Shown: piece by piece, positions 13,301 to 23,300 of the stretch
Position numbering within the stretch: position 1 is the stretch's first letter
Layout: each line of letters begins with the position of its first letter
Source of the DNA: Syngnathus acus
Lineage: Eukaryota > Chordata > Actinopteri > Syngnathiformes > Syngnathidae
DNA length: 64,000 nt
Reading direction: 5' to 3'
Assembly: GCF_901709675.1 (NCBI RefSeq)
Contig: NC_051088.1
Coordinates: forward strand, 16,358,193-16,422,192
Translations under genes and position numbers: made by a program
The notes under the pieces: generated by a model
Databases searched by the model: none
Told to the model about the DNA's origin: nothing
Seen by the model: the letters and a program-made list of their open reading frames with translations, nothing else

Positions 13301-16300
13301 CAGCCGTTTGTGAAGTTTGCTCCACACAAAAACAAGTTCCCTGCACAGGGGCACAAGGGTGGGACATTTATACACCATTTATAGCATTAAAAATGAATTT
13401 GAATTCAATGGATATTCACCCACCATAAATAGTACATGTCTCCCCTGCAGAGTTGTTGGGAGAGGAACACCTGGCAGAGAGCTAACAGCAGTTGATCGGG
13501 TTCTTCATACTCTAAACTGCAGATGATGTGCACTGCATCTTTACCAGTGAGGTCAGCGACCTGAAAGAAACAGTTCAGGTTGGGGCTAAAACAGAGCATC
13601 ATCCAATTACAGCCACAGAGAGAGAGAGAGAGCGAGCGAGATACGGCCATTAATGTTCAAGTGGCTGCCTCCTTTGCACCAACCTCTTTAAGCAGCTGAT
13701 TGTATTGCGTCTTGTAAAGCCATGTGAGGTAGACCTGGAGGAAGAACAAGTGTTTCCCTGCCATCGGATGACGAATACAACACTTAGCCAGGGCTAAAGC
13801 CTCACGGACACGCTCACAGGATAGAAGGTAGCGCACCCGAAGCTCCAAGAACACTGGCAACTCAGAGCTGAAGAACCTGTCCACTGAGAAAACACAGAAT
13901 GCTTTCCCAGTTAAATGTATATACACGCTAATTAGCACATTAACGGCAATACTTTTGAACGGGTTTTTTGTTTGTATTCTGAGTGAGTACAAATGTATTT
14001 GATTAAGTGAGAAACACAATGCACAGTATTTGCAGAGTACACGTTGTATCAGCAAAACAATTCAATGAACATGAGGAAAAGAACTTGACAACAAATACCA
14101 CCTACCTTCATTCTGAGGTAAACTGGATTCGCTGAGTATTGCCTTCAATGTTGTACTGGCCCAAGCGCCTCCTGAACGAAGCAAAGGCTCAACCTGAAGT
14201 AAGTGAACATTCTGATGCTTTAAAAGGGCGACATGACATTCCTGAAATGATACCAAAAAAAAAGACAAGACAGGTTAATATTCTGTTTATGACAATGTAG
14301 AGAGTTACGATAACCGTGAGGTTTCCATACAGACACTTCTAATTTTTTAAGCCAATTTAGTAAATATGAACATGCGACGTATCCCTGTTTCCATTTCTTG
14401 CTATTTTGTGAATACCAAAAAGAGAGGAGACGGTACCATGGAATAGGTTCATATGAGAGAGTCTCTGTCGACTGCCTGTCAGCCTAATTAGTAGTTTTTG
14501 CATTCTTCATTAACAATTGAACATAATTTAGAGATGGCGGTACATTGACATTTGGGGCAAACTATGACGACAGTATAAATTGGCCACAGCACTTGTAACA
14601 AAAACATGTATTTGTGGCATTATATTTGGTCAAAACATGCAACATAGTATCTGGTCCTATTATCGTTTATTTTGCAAAAACTATTTCCATGTGAAATGGT
14701 AGAAAATAATGGAAAATATATCACTTGAAGTCAAACCAAAATGTTCTCAGTCTACAGCACATAATGGAAGTGGCTATTTGAATGGTGTAAAATTGCAATT
14801 GTTGAAAACAAAATACAGTCAAGACTATTCACCTGAAATTTAATAGAGAAGTGCTTCAACGGCTCTTCGTGGAAATCTTGCTCATTAAAGAAAAGCAGCA
14901 ACTCAAAAACACTCCTGTGTGAAGATAAAAGGAAGAAAACTAAGACGGGTCAAGTTTAATTTCATTAAGAATTTTTACACTTTAAATGAATCCAGATATA
15001 GAATTATCACTAACATCAAATACGGCTGAACCTTTGCAAAACCCATTCAACCAAATAAGGAAAAATGGCCTTCGACCCTGGTCATGGACACTGCAGGTCT
15101 TCATTTGGATTTTTGTATGGAATCCCTTTTTTTTTGTATGCAAGCATTCACTTTCCATCTTAAATGCGAACTCAGTCCATCTAGTGTGTGAAAATATGAC
15201 CTGCTCATACTTACAAGGCCAAACTACTGAGTGTGTGAAGCACGTGATCACAGCTTGATGTGAAGAAGGATGAGGCCCGAGTGAAGTGGCACAGGGCTGT
15301 CTCGAGGATCCTGAGCTGAGGGAGCGGCGTCCGACAGCGTGAGGCGTACTCTTCCACCAGCTGCGTGGACATACCGTGAAAATTGATTTAAACCCACTGA
15401 TGATTTGGTCCACCAATTTGCAACCCGAGTGCTGTGGCACCCCAATCTGCCATGAGAGATCATCAGGATCGTCCCGAAATGGGTCAAGTACCACCCATTT
15501 CACAGCCACTCTTTCTTGCATGTGTAAACCGCCAATGCAGACCAAATATGAAATATCACGGCACGCCGCGTGTTGGCCGTGTTTGTATGCTGGAGGGAGT
15601 CATTTCAGTTTGCTTCAAGCGGACAAGAGGAGAAACACTTTTCATGAGAGGATAACATTGAGAGATATACTTCAGTTACCCGGTCAACCAAACCTTATAA
15701 TGTTATTACCATCTGGTGGTCTTTCTGTGTCATTACAGTGTCTTAAAGTTTAAAAAAGTGGATGTCCATAAGTTAAACGGATCTGAATAGGAAATGAACC
15801 CGCTCATGAGGTTTAAATGTTTATCATCGTGTATTATGAAACCTTGGATTTGATTCTCACGTTTGATTACAATGTAGAGTGGGATCTTGGTTTAAGTAAG
15901 CCATTTTAAACTTTGGGGCGTTCTAACGTTGCAAATAAAAATAAGTGCATGTGAGGCTTTGAATTGCTATGCTTGCTAACTGCAAAGCTAATAGCAGATG
16001 AGCAAACACGGAGTCATTAAACAAATTCTTTTTGGATAATAGGCAGTCCATACTGCCCTCTCCCCATCATCCAGGAATGGGTCCATAGTCTCTTTGTTTC
16101 TTTTTGGTTTTTGCGCAGTCTAACAGCACGACCATTGTGAATGATAAAATAGATGTGTCGTTTGAGAAGGCCATGAGAGTCGGCGCTAAAAAGCACAGTG
16201 AAGTGGGTTCGACGACTGCATGGACCAGGAATATCTGTTGGCGGACTGCTGTAGCTTGTTTACTTTCAATCTCGACTGGCAGTGGGTGATGTCATGCACA

Positions 16301-17302
16301 TTGTCATTACAACATCTATGATCCAGGTGACATCATACTGGTCAAAATGACTCATAGAACAGTTAAAAAGGTGTACGTTGGATGTATTCTTTTGTGCATA
16401 TTTGTGTTTTATATATTCATTTTATGTGCTTCTTGTGTACATCACATTATATAGTTTGCTGTAAACGTCAATTAAAACACACTCCGCTAAATAATACGCC
16501 AAACAATACTGATATGTTCTCTACATTTTCTCATATTTTCTTCTTTCTTTGAATGGTTTGGGGAGACAATAAAATGACAGTTTATTTTATTGAATTCTGT
16601 TACTGACATATTAATGGTGTTTCTAATAAAAAGATATGTGATTTGGCTCAATAAACGTTGGGAGAAATAGAGTTCAGGTCCTGATTTAGTAAAATAACTA
16701 TATTTCAATCTATATATGAGGACAGATTACAAACTTTGGCTAATTGATAAGTGTTTGAAATGTATCAACAACCAGCATTTGGAACTGGGGTCTGAGGGTG
16801 CAGTAAATCTGTCACCGAGTCCAAACCACTTCCTAATGCCAATTCCGGAGCCCAGCAAACATTTGACTGAGTTTGTTTGTAATTCCGTGATCGGTTGCTC
16901 AGGCGTAATATTTAGCAGGATAGCTAAAAAAACAAACATAGCCAGAATAACACTTGAATGAACGTTCCCCTCTATTTTTCTACTGGGATTACTTGGATAT
17001 TGGGTTACAAAACCACGTCTGTGTTTTTAAATGGAATCTACTCGTTTTACTTGCAAATTCTCACAATCATAGCAGCTAAAGCTAGCGATTCAGTTCTGGG
17101 GGAGGGGAGTCAGCCAACATACATGCTAACACCTTCGACTACAAATATGTCATCAAAGCGGGTTACGGCGACCTACCTTACAAAAGTCCGAACAGTACGT
17201 TTTGCTGTCTCCATGCAAGTCGTCACTTGAATGAGAGCTTATCAATGACTCCAATTGTTTTTCTAGCCCCTCCAACTCGGGGAAACTGCTCTCCTCCGCC
17301 AT
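7318..17302 (-). CDS. znf654: C2H2 zinc-finger protein of the ZNF654/RLF/ZNF292 family
   Basis: Nine coding exons on the minus strand: 17302-17177 (ATG at 17302), 15360-15215, 14914-14833, 14241-14106, 13883-13684, 13560-13424, 13340-13199, 13097-12816 and 12618-7318 (stop). All have AG/GT borders and compatible phases; the sum is 6552 nt, about 2183 residues. Residues 1 to about 450 are an alpha-helical N-terminal region that matches the shared N-terminus of RLF and ZNF292 (for example FVWSKLHKRL, IYKTIAGLLPNDLEV, LPDQD, YFDPEFWNL). The rest is one 5.3-kb exon: a paired C2H2 unit near residue 1095 (CTFCHKDF...CMFCGTTF), a cluster near 1330-1455 (CPADGCNW to LHEKEH), long Ser/Lys-rich disordered stretches, and a last finger near 2143 (CANCFTTF...HHHLQH) followed by FGFDSDDEGE. 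The small number of fingers favours ZNF654 over RLF or ZNF292, which have many more. Likely a nuclear DNA-binding regulator; targets unknown. Near the end, GACGAAG|GTGAGT (about 7334) could act as a donor to a further exon I cannot find. The gene family is sure; the exact orthologue is less so. Confidence 0.85.
7896..8469 (-). repeat. Coding tandem repeat of about 69 nt (23 residues) in the zinc-finger gene
   Basis: Inside the large last exon the protein repeats a unit of the form EPSHVTTDVSISTMPNLES plus KSTK about eight to nine times, diverged and in places shortened. The clearest copies are at about 7905-8110, where two neighbouring units differ by only a few residues. The frame is kept throughout, so this is a coding minisatellite of Ser/Thr-rich, probably disordered sequence. 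Confidence 0.8.
12160..12430 (-). repeat. Tandem in-frame duplication of about 45 codons in the zinc-finger gene
   Basis: Two adjacent copies run from DNGTAK through HKEISS, PKKLK, VQGKT and LNDS to AVKKK. The first lies at about 12430-12300 and the second at about 12289-12160. They differ by a handful of substitutions and a small length change. The lysine-rich PKKLK and KKK blocks could serve as nuclear localisation signals (inference). Confidence 0.8.
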
Positions 17303-17627
17303 ACTAGCTGCTTAGGCTCGCTCGTAGCTGCTTGGCCCAGCCAGCAGCTAACACAACACGGTACGCATTACCGGGCGCTTATTGGCTATTGCAATGTATA
17401 CTGGAGCGCTTGGTAGAAAGTCTGGCGAGTGCCGACGTGAGCTCGTCAGGGCGGATAATAAGGTTCACACGCCAAAAAACGTAGTGCCGGTTAAACAACG
17501 TTACCATTCGTGTTATTCGATCGTCCCCATGGAACCTGTCCTCCGTTATTCACGATTTTTTGGGATACCTTTTAATCAATTGCCAATTAAAAAGAAAATG
17601 TGGATGTGTGTGGCTCCCATCCTTTGC

Positions 17628-18040
17628 AAACCCTAACTCTCGTTTAAAACCCTACTTTGAAACCCTCACTCTAGTTTAAAACCCTAGTTTGAAACCCTAG
17701 TTTGAAACCCTAACTCTAGTTTAAAACCCTATTTTGAAACCCTAACCCTAGTTTGAAACCATCACGCTCAAATTAATAAAGGTGTTTGGCAGCGCCGTCC
17801 AGCATCTCGGTGGCATGGAAGTTGATGGAACTATGCCAAATGTTTCATACAAATGTATACCTTTACCGTCACCGTCTGCAACTGCCCTCCCCAAAGTAGG
17901 GTTTTTAACTAGGGTTAGGATTTCAAAGTCGGGATTTAAACTGGGGTTGGGGTTTCAAATTATGGTTTCAAACCAGGGCTGGGGTAACAATAGTTAGGGT
18001 TTCAAAGTAGGGGATTTAAACGAGTTAGGGTTTCGAGTTA
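17628..18040. repeat. Inverted array of degenerate telomere-like units
   Basis: The left arm (17628-17760) is a run of CCCTA-containing units such as ACCCTAGTTTGAA and CCCTAACTCTAGTTTAAA. The right arm (17893-18040) carries the reverse complement, such as TTAGGGTTTCAAAGTAGGG and ACTAGGGTTAGG. A spacer of about 130 bp of different sequence separates them. The unit is about 13-19 nt and richer than plain TTAGGG, so it is telomere-like rather than a perfect interstitial telomere. Confidence 0.75.
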
Positions 18041-18126
18041 GCGCAAAGATGTTACAATGGCGAATAGATGATAAGTCATTTTCAGTTTTCATTTCACGAA
18101 ATCCGCTTAACTTTGACACACACAAC

Positions 18127-18285
18127 ATGGCGGAGGAGTTGATGTACGAGCCGGCGCTAAAGGAGGTGTTATATTTTATTTCTATGGTTAAAGCCTCGGT
18201 TCAAGAGAGGATCTCCAAACGAGGTCACAGTTCTAATTCTGAATTCAGGTCTACACGCTGGCAAGACTCACATGGTTCCAGCTGA
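18127..18285 (+). other. Short ORF upstream of ggact (possible uORF or orphan first exon)
   Basis: A 52-residue frame opens with MAEELMYEPALKEV in a strong start context and stops at 18285, before a possible donor CAG|GTACTT at about 18297. It could be an upstream ORF in a ggact 5'UTR exon, or the first exon of an unrecognised gene. I recognise no family. Confidence 0.3.
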
Positions 18286-18444
18286 TCCCTCATTTCAGGT
18301 ACTTCCGTTTCGCTATTAAGCGAGTTGTGCGAAAACAAAAATAGGCGTTCACGTTTCACATTCTTGACCACGCGTAGGTGTTGCTTATGTGGTTTATTTG
18401 CTGTAGATTACTTTTCAGGCGCTGGAGTATTACGACAGTTTGTA

Positions 18445-18575
18445 CTTAAGTAAAACTAAAAAAAGTACATGAAATGTACTCAAGTACAAACGTTTCATCA
18501 TTTCTACCTTTTTTTTCTTTTTTTTTTTTAAATACAAGCACCTGGAATTCGACTTAAGTACAGTTTCCACCTCTG
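18445..18575. mobile_element. Fragment of a fish repeat ending in CCACCTCTG
   Basis: Contains the palindromic words GTACTTAAGTA and ACTCAAGTAC and ends GTTTCCACCTCTG, whose reverse complement CAGAGGTGGAAAC is a hAT-like terminus frequent in fish. The opposite end is not clear. Confidence 0.4.
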
Positions 18576-18681
18576 TCTAAAATACCGAGAACAATTGCAA
18601 AATATAATAAATATTCTCAGTAAAGATGAAGGACATTGGTACCTGTGTAATTCTCATTATTTTAGTCACCTCTCCTGAATC

Positions 18682-19125
18682 ATGGCTCAAATGTTCATCT
18701 ATGGCACTCTGAAGAGGGGGCAACCAAACCACTTCCGCATGCTGGACAAGAGCGTTGGAGCTGCGCAGTTGCTTGCCTCTGTCGTCACAACTGAGAGATT
18801 CCCCCTAGTGATCGCTGGTGAATACAACATTCCTTTCCTCCTCAACCTCCCAGGTCAAGGTCACAGGGTTCATGGCGAGCTCTATAGAGTGGACGAGGCC
18901 TTGCTACAGTTCCTGGATGATTTTGAAGATATTCCCACAATGTATCAGCGAACGCTGGTGACGCTGAAGGTGAAGGAGTGGCTGGGGCAGCCCGACGATG
19001 AGGAGAGGGTCACTGAGGCCTTTGTGTACAGTACGACGACGTATCAGCCGGATTGGCCCTCGCTGCCTCACCATGAGAACTATGATTCCCAGGGCGATCA
19101 CGGGTTTCGGTATAAACGCCACTAA
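18682..19125 (+). CDS. ggact: Gamma-glutamylaminecyclotransferase (GGACT)
   Basis: A single open frame of 147 residues, the usual length for GGACT. The enzyme turns gamma-glutamyl-epsilon-lysine, left over from transglutaminase cross-links, into 5-oxoproline and free lysine in the cytosol. Seen: the gamma-glutamylcyclotransferase-fold motif YGTLKRGQPNH at residues 7-17, VIAGEYNIPFLL near 43-54, GELYRVDE near 65-72, and the catalytic glutamate at residue 82 in FLDDFE, the same position as in human GGACT. The C-terminal PHHENYDSQGDHG matches the family. The ATG follows a likely acceptor (TTATTTTAG), so the coding region sits in one exon behind a non-coding 5' exon. Poly(A) signal at 19309. It is convergent with farp1; both also lie near each other on human 13q32 (from memory). 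Fish often have several ggact copies; which one this is cannot be told. Confidence 0.93.
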   Translation: MAQMFIYGTLKRGQPNHFRMLDKSVGAAQLLASVVTTERFPLVIAGEYNIPFLLNLPGQGHRVHGELYRVDEALLQFLDDFEDIPTMYQRTLVTLKVKEWLGQPDDEERVTEAFVYSTTTYQPDWPSLPHHENYDSQGDHGFRYKRH

Positions 19126-19308
19126 AGCTGTTCGTCCCATCGTGCTGAATGTTTATGTACTGGCATCTTCTGCTGTGTTTCCTAACCTTTATTGATTGTA
19201 TGAAGGAGCTTATTGTACACTACATACATTATGGATATGGAATGATATACGTGGACACATTAATATAGTTGCAGGCATAAATAGCCTTGTGAGGGCAACC
19301 ATAACTGC

Positions 19309-19314
19309 AATAAA
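19309..19314 (+). promoter_or_regulatory. Poly(A) signal of ggact (AATAAA)
   Basis: First AATAAA downstream of the ggact stop, giving a 3'UTR of about 200 nt. Confidence 0.6.
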
Positions 19315-19479
19315 AAAAGTTTGACTCTCCAGTATTAGTGCAACTGAATGTCACCTTTATGCTCCTGTTTTGGCCGAACAAAATTGTACAATTGTATCCT
19401 GCTCAAGACGATTATTTTCTGTACTGTGTTGTTCTAAATACAAAACATAATTCCTCCTGAGTACAAACAGATTGTTGTC

Positions 19480-19485
19480 TTTATT
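19480..19485 (-). promoter_or_regulatory. Candidate poly(A) signal of farp1 (AATAAA)
   Basis: AATAAA on the minus strand about 880 nt below the farp1 stop and about 165 bp from the ggact signal, so the two messages would end almost back to back. Confidence 0.45.
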
Positions 19486-19729
19486 TAGAATAGAAAAATG
19501 TCAGGGTTGGAGAAGAAAACTCCTTCTGAAGATTGTCTGTATAAGTGAGGCACAAAAATGTGGCAAAGTAATGAATTGAAAAAATCATGCAAAGCAGATC
19601 GTTTCACAGTGTATCAAAGAACTGTACAAAAAGCTGCTGCAAAACAAAAACAATAAAAGATGTGTTCTCTTTGAAAGTGGCACTGCAGTAATGTATTTAA
19701 ATTGTCATTGAAAATAAATCAATTTACAG

Positions 19730-20032
19730 CAGGGGTCACCAAACATTCTTAACCCTAGGGCTACTTACTGACACACACTTCTGAAATAGCAAATTTGCTT
19801 AATTTAGCTTTAACTATCAAAGTCTGCTTTATTGTCAATTTCCTCACATGTCAAGACACACAAAGTGTTATTGTCATTTCCAGTTCACATGCAAGTGTGA
19901 TTTAAACAAGAATAGCTCAAATAAAATAAATAGATGCAGCTCACTGATAAGTGCCGCTATTTGAGCTAATTTTAGAACAGCCCTGCGGGCGACTCACACG
20001 GTCCTCACGGGCAACCGTGTTGGTGACCCCTG
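19730..20032. mobile_element. Non-autonomous hAT element (303 bp) with perfect 8-bp target duplication
   Basis: The ends are CAGGGGTCACCAA (19730-19742) and TTGGTGACCCCTG (20020-20032), a perfect 13-bp inverted repeat. The 8-mer ATTTACAG flanks it on both sides (19722-19729 and 20033-20040), the duplication length of hAT transposases. No coding capacity. An internal stretch around 19820-19870 (TTTATTGTCAATTTCCTCAC) looks like part of another fish repeat. It sits in the presumed farp1 3'UTR. Confidence 0.85.
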
Positions 20033-20364
20033 ATTTACAGGTATATAAATTATCATCTCTAACCTGTGCATGAAATGATTTTAGACCAACACAATGCAAA
20101 CACTTGTGTTAAATGTTAGGTCGGGTTTGTGATAAGAATGTGCATGGCTTGCCAGGAGGAGAAAAAATGGGCAAATGGCATCATGAATACAAACAAGCTG
20201 TGCGGAAAGCGAGTGGTGGCAGTGAAGAACCTCCCAAGTGTGTGTTGAAGGTGAAAGTGAAAAGATGATTTATTTGCGGATATTAATTAGTGCAAAGTGG
20301 CATGATTTGGTGTGTCTTTTTGGCTTGAAAGCAGCTGACAATCCAGATCGTCACCCGTGGGGTA

Positions 20365-23300
20365 TCAATAAAGATCTTTCCTGTTGCTTGGCAGGGAGCG
20401 GCTTGTGGAGCATGTGGCACTGCGGATCACCTCCATCCACCTGGTGAAATACATATCCAAAATTCACCGCCCGCCATTGATGCTTACAATGTACAATATA
20501 TGGATATGTTTTTGAATTTATTAGTAGGAGACAGTTTACCGTTCAAATGTGTACTCGCTCTCCGATCTGAAATAGTAGACGTGGGACTTGAAGTGAAGTT
20601 TGAAGACATAGTCCTTGTGGATGTTCTCCGACTCGGATGGAACGGTGACAGAGTAGCCTAGCAAAGGAAGGCTGGCCAGAGGGTAGTCATCCTGTCGGGA
20701 GACTGCAGTTGTTACCTTTATTCAGTGGAATATATGTTGCAAATCTTAAAGTGTCAACCAAGTCCCAAGTTACTGTGGCAAAAGTCAAGTGGGCCCCCCC
20801 GACTAAATTGTCAAGTCAATTGAGTCTTTAATTGGGTTAAGAAAGTTCAATAAGTCAAATTGTACGACCTTGCACTTTGTATCATTAATTACGTTAGTTT
20901 GCTGTACAAACCCAGTATGTATTTTTTATGGACTCAAAAGAGTCTCTGTATTGTCTTTTGCTCACTTAAATGACTAACTGATATAAAGTTAATGTTTGAC
21001 CGGCAGTGAGCTGAACTGTGGGGATAGCGTAGCTTAGCTTGTGTTTTATAGTTACGGATCAAGTTAGTTGTGTTGCCATTCTCTCTCCCCCAATTCAATC
21101 AAGAGCAATGATTAATAACTGACTCGTAATCTTCCATGGTACTTGCTTTATGAAATGGCCTCGGTACTCCAATCAGAGCCACGTGGTGGCTTGCCAAGTT
21201 TGCAAATGATGACCTTCGTACTTTCAAGTCATGTATTTCAAGTCTCAGTAAAATCTCAAAGCATAATGTTCAGTTCTTCATAAGGTCGTGCTAAGAAAGC
21301 CCCAAGTCCTAAAACTGGCACAATGAATACAATTAATCATGACTTGTCTTTTTCTATTCTCAAACCTGGTGTGACTTGTAGAAAAAGAGGCTGAAGTTGG
21401 TGAAGACCACCCAGAGTTTCTGCCAACCATTACTGTTCTTGAACTTTCTCAGGAGGTTCCCCGAGAGCTGGTTCTGGAAGAAGGGCAGCAGGAATGTGAA
21501 TATTAACAAGAACCAGGAAGGGGGCAAAGGAGGGGGTGTCCCGAACCTTACATGCACTTGCTGCACTCTTGCATGATAAATGTACACGTACGTGTAGCAA
21601 TAGCATAGTAGGAAACCAGCAGGAAAAGATTGTGTACCTCCACAGCAATACTGAAGTCCACCATGGACACGCTGGTGTTGCGATGCCAGCACACATGCAC
21701 GGTGGTGTTACCGCGCTGAGCTTGGCGCTCTAGAGATGAACGTGAACCACAGAGCTCCTCCTCGGACTCGTGCTCGGCCCCACCTTCCTCCGGCAGCTCT
21801 GAGGAACAACAGATACGACTGCGATGAAAACAAATTAGTACACAATGGTGCCTTGAGATTTTTTCCAAATCAGAGTAATTTTTGTTATGGTAGCTTTGAA
21901 ACTTTTCTTTGTGTTGAGTTGTACTGCTTCCCCTGGTGGCCAAGTCAAGCACATCAAAAGGAGCCTAATTCATTCCTATGGCATTCAGTGGTGCACGGAG
22001 ACGTTATATTTGAAGATGCTGCCATCTTGTGGCGCAAAGTCTCAAGCTCAATCGTGAGTGATCTCATGAGAGAGTGACACAAATTGTTTTTTAAATTTCA
22101 CGTAGATAAAATAACTTTGTTGAGCTTTCCGTTTCAGGCCTGCAAAATTTTAGTACAAAACGGAAGTATTTGAATGTGCGTGGCGATGGGTCCTTACTAT
22201 TATCACAAGGGCTGGTGGAGAGGAGATCCATGTGAGGGCCATTGCTCTGCTCAGCCAGGTCAACGGCCATCCTGATGTCCTCCAGCCACCGTTCCATCTC
22301 GGCAGCACAGCTGAGAAGGAGGAGAGGAGGATCTTCATTGAACTCTTGCAATTAGGTCAATTACGTTTTTTTGTTATCAGCGAGCTTGCAATATGAGGTG
22401 TTTCAAGAAAAGTCCACAAGATTTGGTAATTGGTTTGATCAGTTAAAATTAACGAGTTGTACCTGGCTGCCACCACCACCGACTGCCGTTGTCCATAGAG
22501 GGTAAAAGCATGAGGGACGCCCCACTCTTCTTCACTCTCAGTAATCTGCACATGCACAAACACAGAAAAGGTATATTCCAAAAACATGTGGTATTATTCT
22601 GAATACATTCTGATATTTAATCTGGATTTCAAAACAGAATCCAATCCAACAATATAGAATGCAATACCGTCATGCCAAAGAGGGGTAGCTGGCCATGGAC
22701 TTTGAATTGGTTGGATGAAGTCATTCCCCGACTAGTATACACTAAGGAATCGCTGAACTATAGAGAAAAAGGCAGAGAAAAAAAAGCGTAATTATTCATT
22801 TTGCACCTACATACATTTAAGCTAGCTCTATGCATCTTTGAAGTCATACCAGGAAGAACATTCTGTGCTGCAGGCCTTTCCCAGAAAGTTTACTGAGGCA
22901 TCCAAGTCTGATGAACTCCTGTCAGCCCAAGAAAATCACACATAGATATAGAGGACAATAGAATTATTGACGTCCGCTAAACCAGGTGTTTTACCCTGCC
23001 GGGGATGGCCAGATTATCAATGCCAGTCAGATCTTTCTTCAGCTCAAGAAGCTTTTGAAAATTCTCCATTTTCATCATGGTGCCTTGCAGCTGCAGCACC
23101 ATCTCTGTGATGTCCGCCAGGGCCGCTGCAGGAGGGAGCCAATAAGCGAGGATAACATTTAAAAGCAGCCTGTTTGAAACTACAAAATAGTTTCCCGAGA
23201 AATTGCATGTGAACATTGAAGAGCTGATGCTAAACTGGAATAGTGTATATTATAGGTATATTAGTAAATATTTTTCATCTGCTTATTCCTTCAATATTCA

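Larger units (their letters stand above)
17303..18681. other. Divergent promoter region between the zinc-finger gene and ggact
   Basis: The two genes start away from each other across about 1.4 kb. The region contains an inverted telomere-like repeat (17628-18040), an ATG in the YY1-like context CAACATGGCGG at 18127 that opens a short frame, a possible 5'UTR donor CAG|GTACTT near 18297, and a repeat ending in CCACCTCTG at about 18575. A probable acceptor TTATTTTAG lies just before the ggact ATG, so ggact probably has an upstream non-coding exon here. Confidence 0.5.

Noticed and set aside
16500-16666. Second copy of the hAT-like right end TTGGCTCAATAAACGTTGGGA in a zinc-finger gene intron
   Set aside because: Only one worn end is visible; too little to define an element, so it is only mentioned with the copy at 32674.
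20755-21250. Scattered AAGTCAAGTC and CAAGTCATG words in a farp1 intron
   Set aside because: They recall a common fish repeat, but order and borders are too degraded to call.
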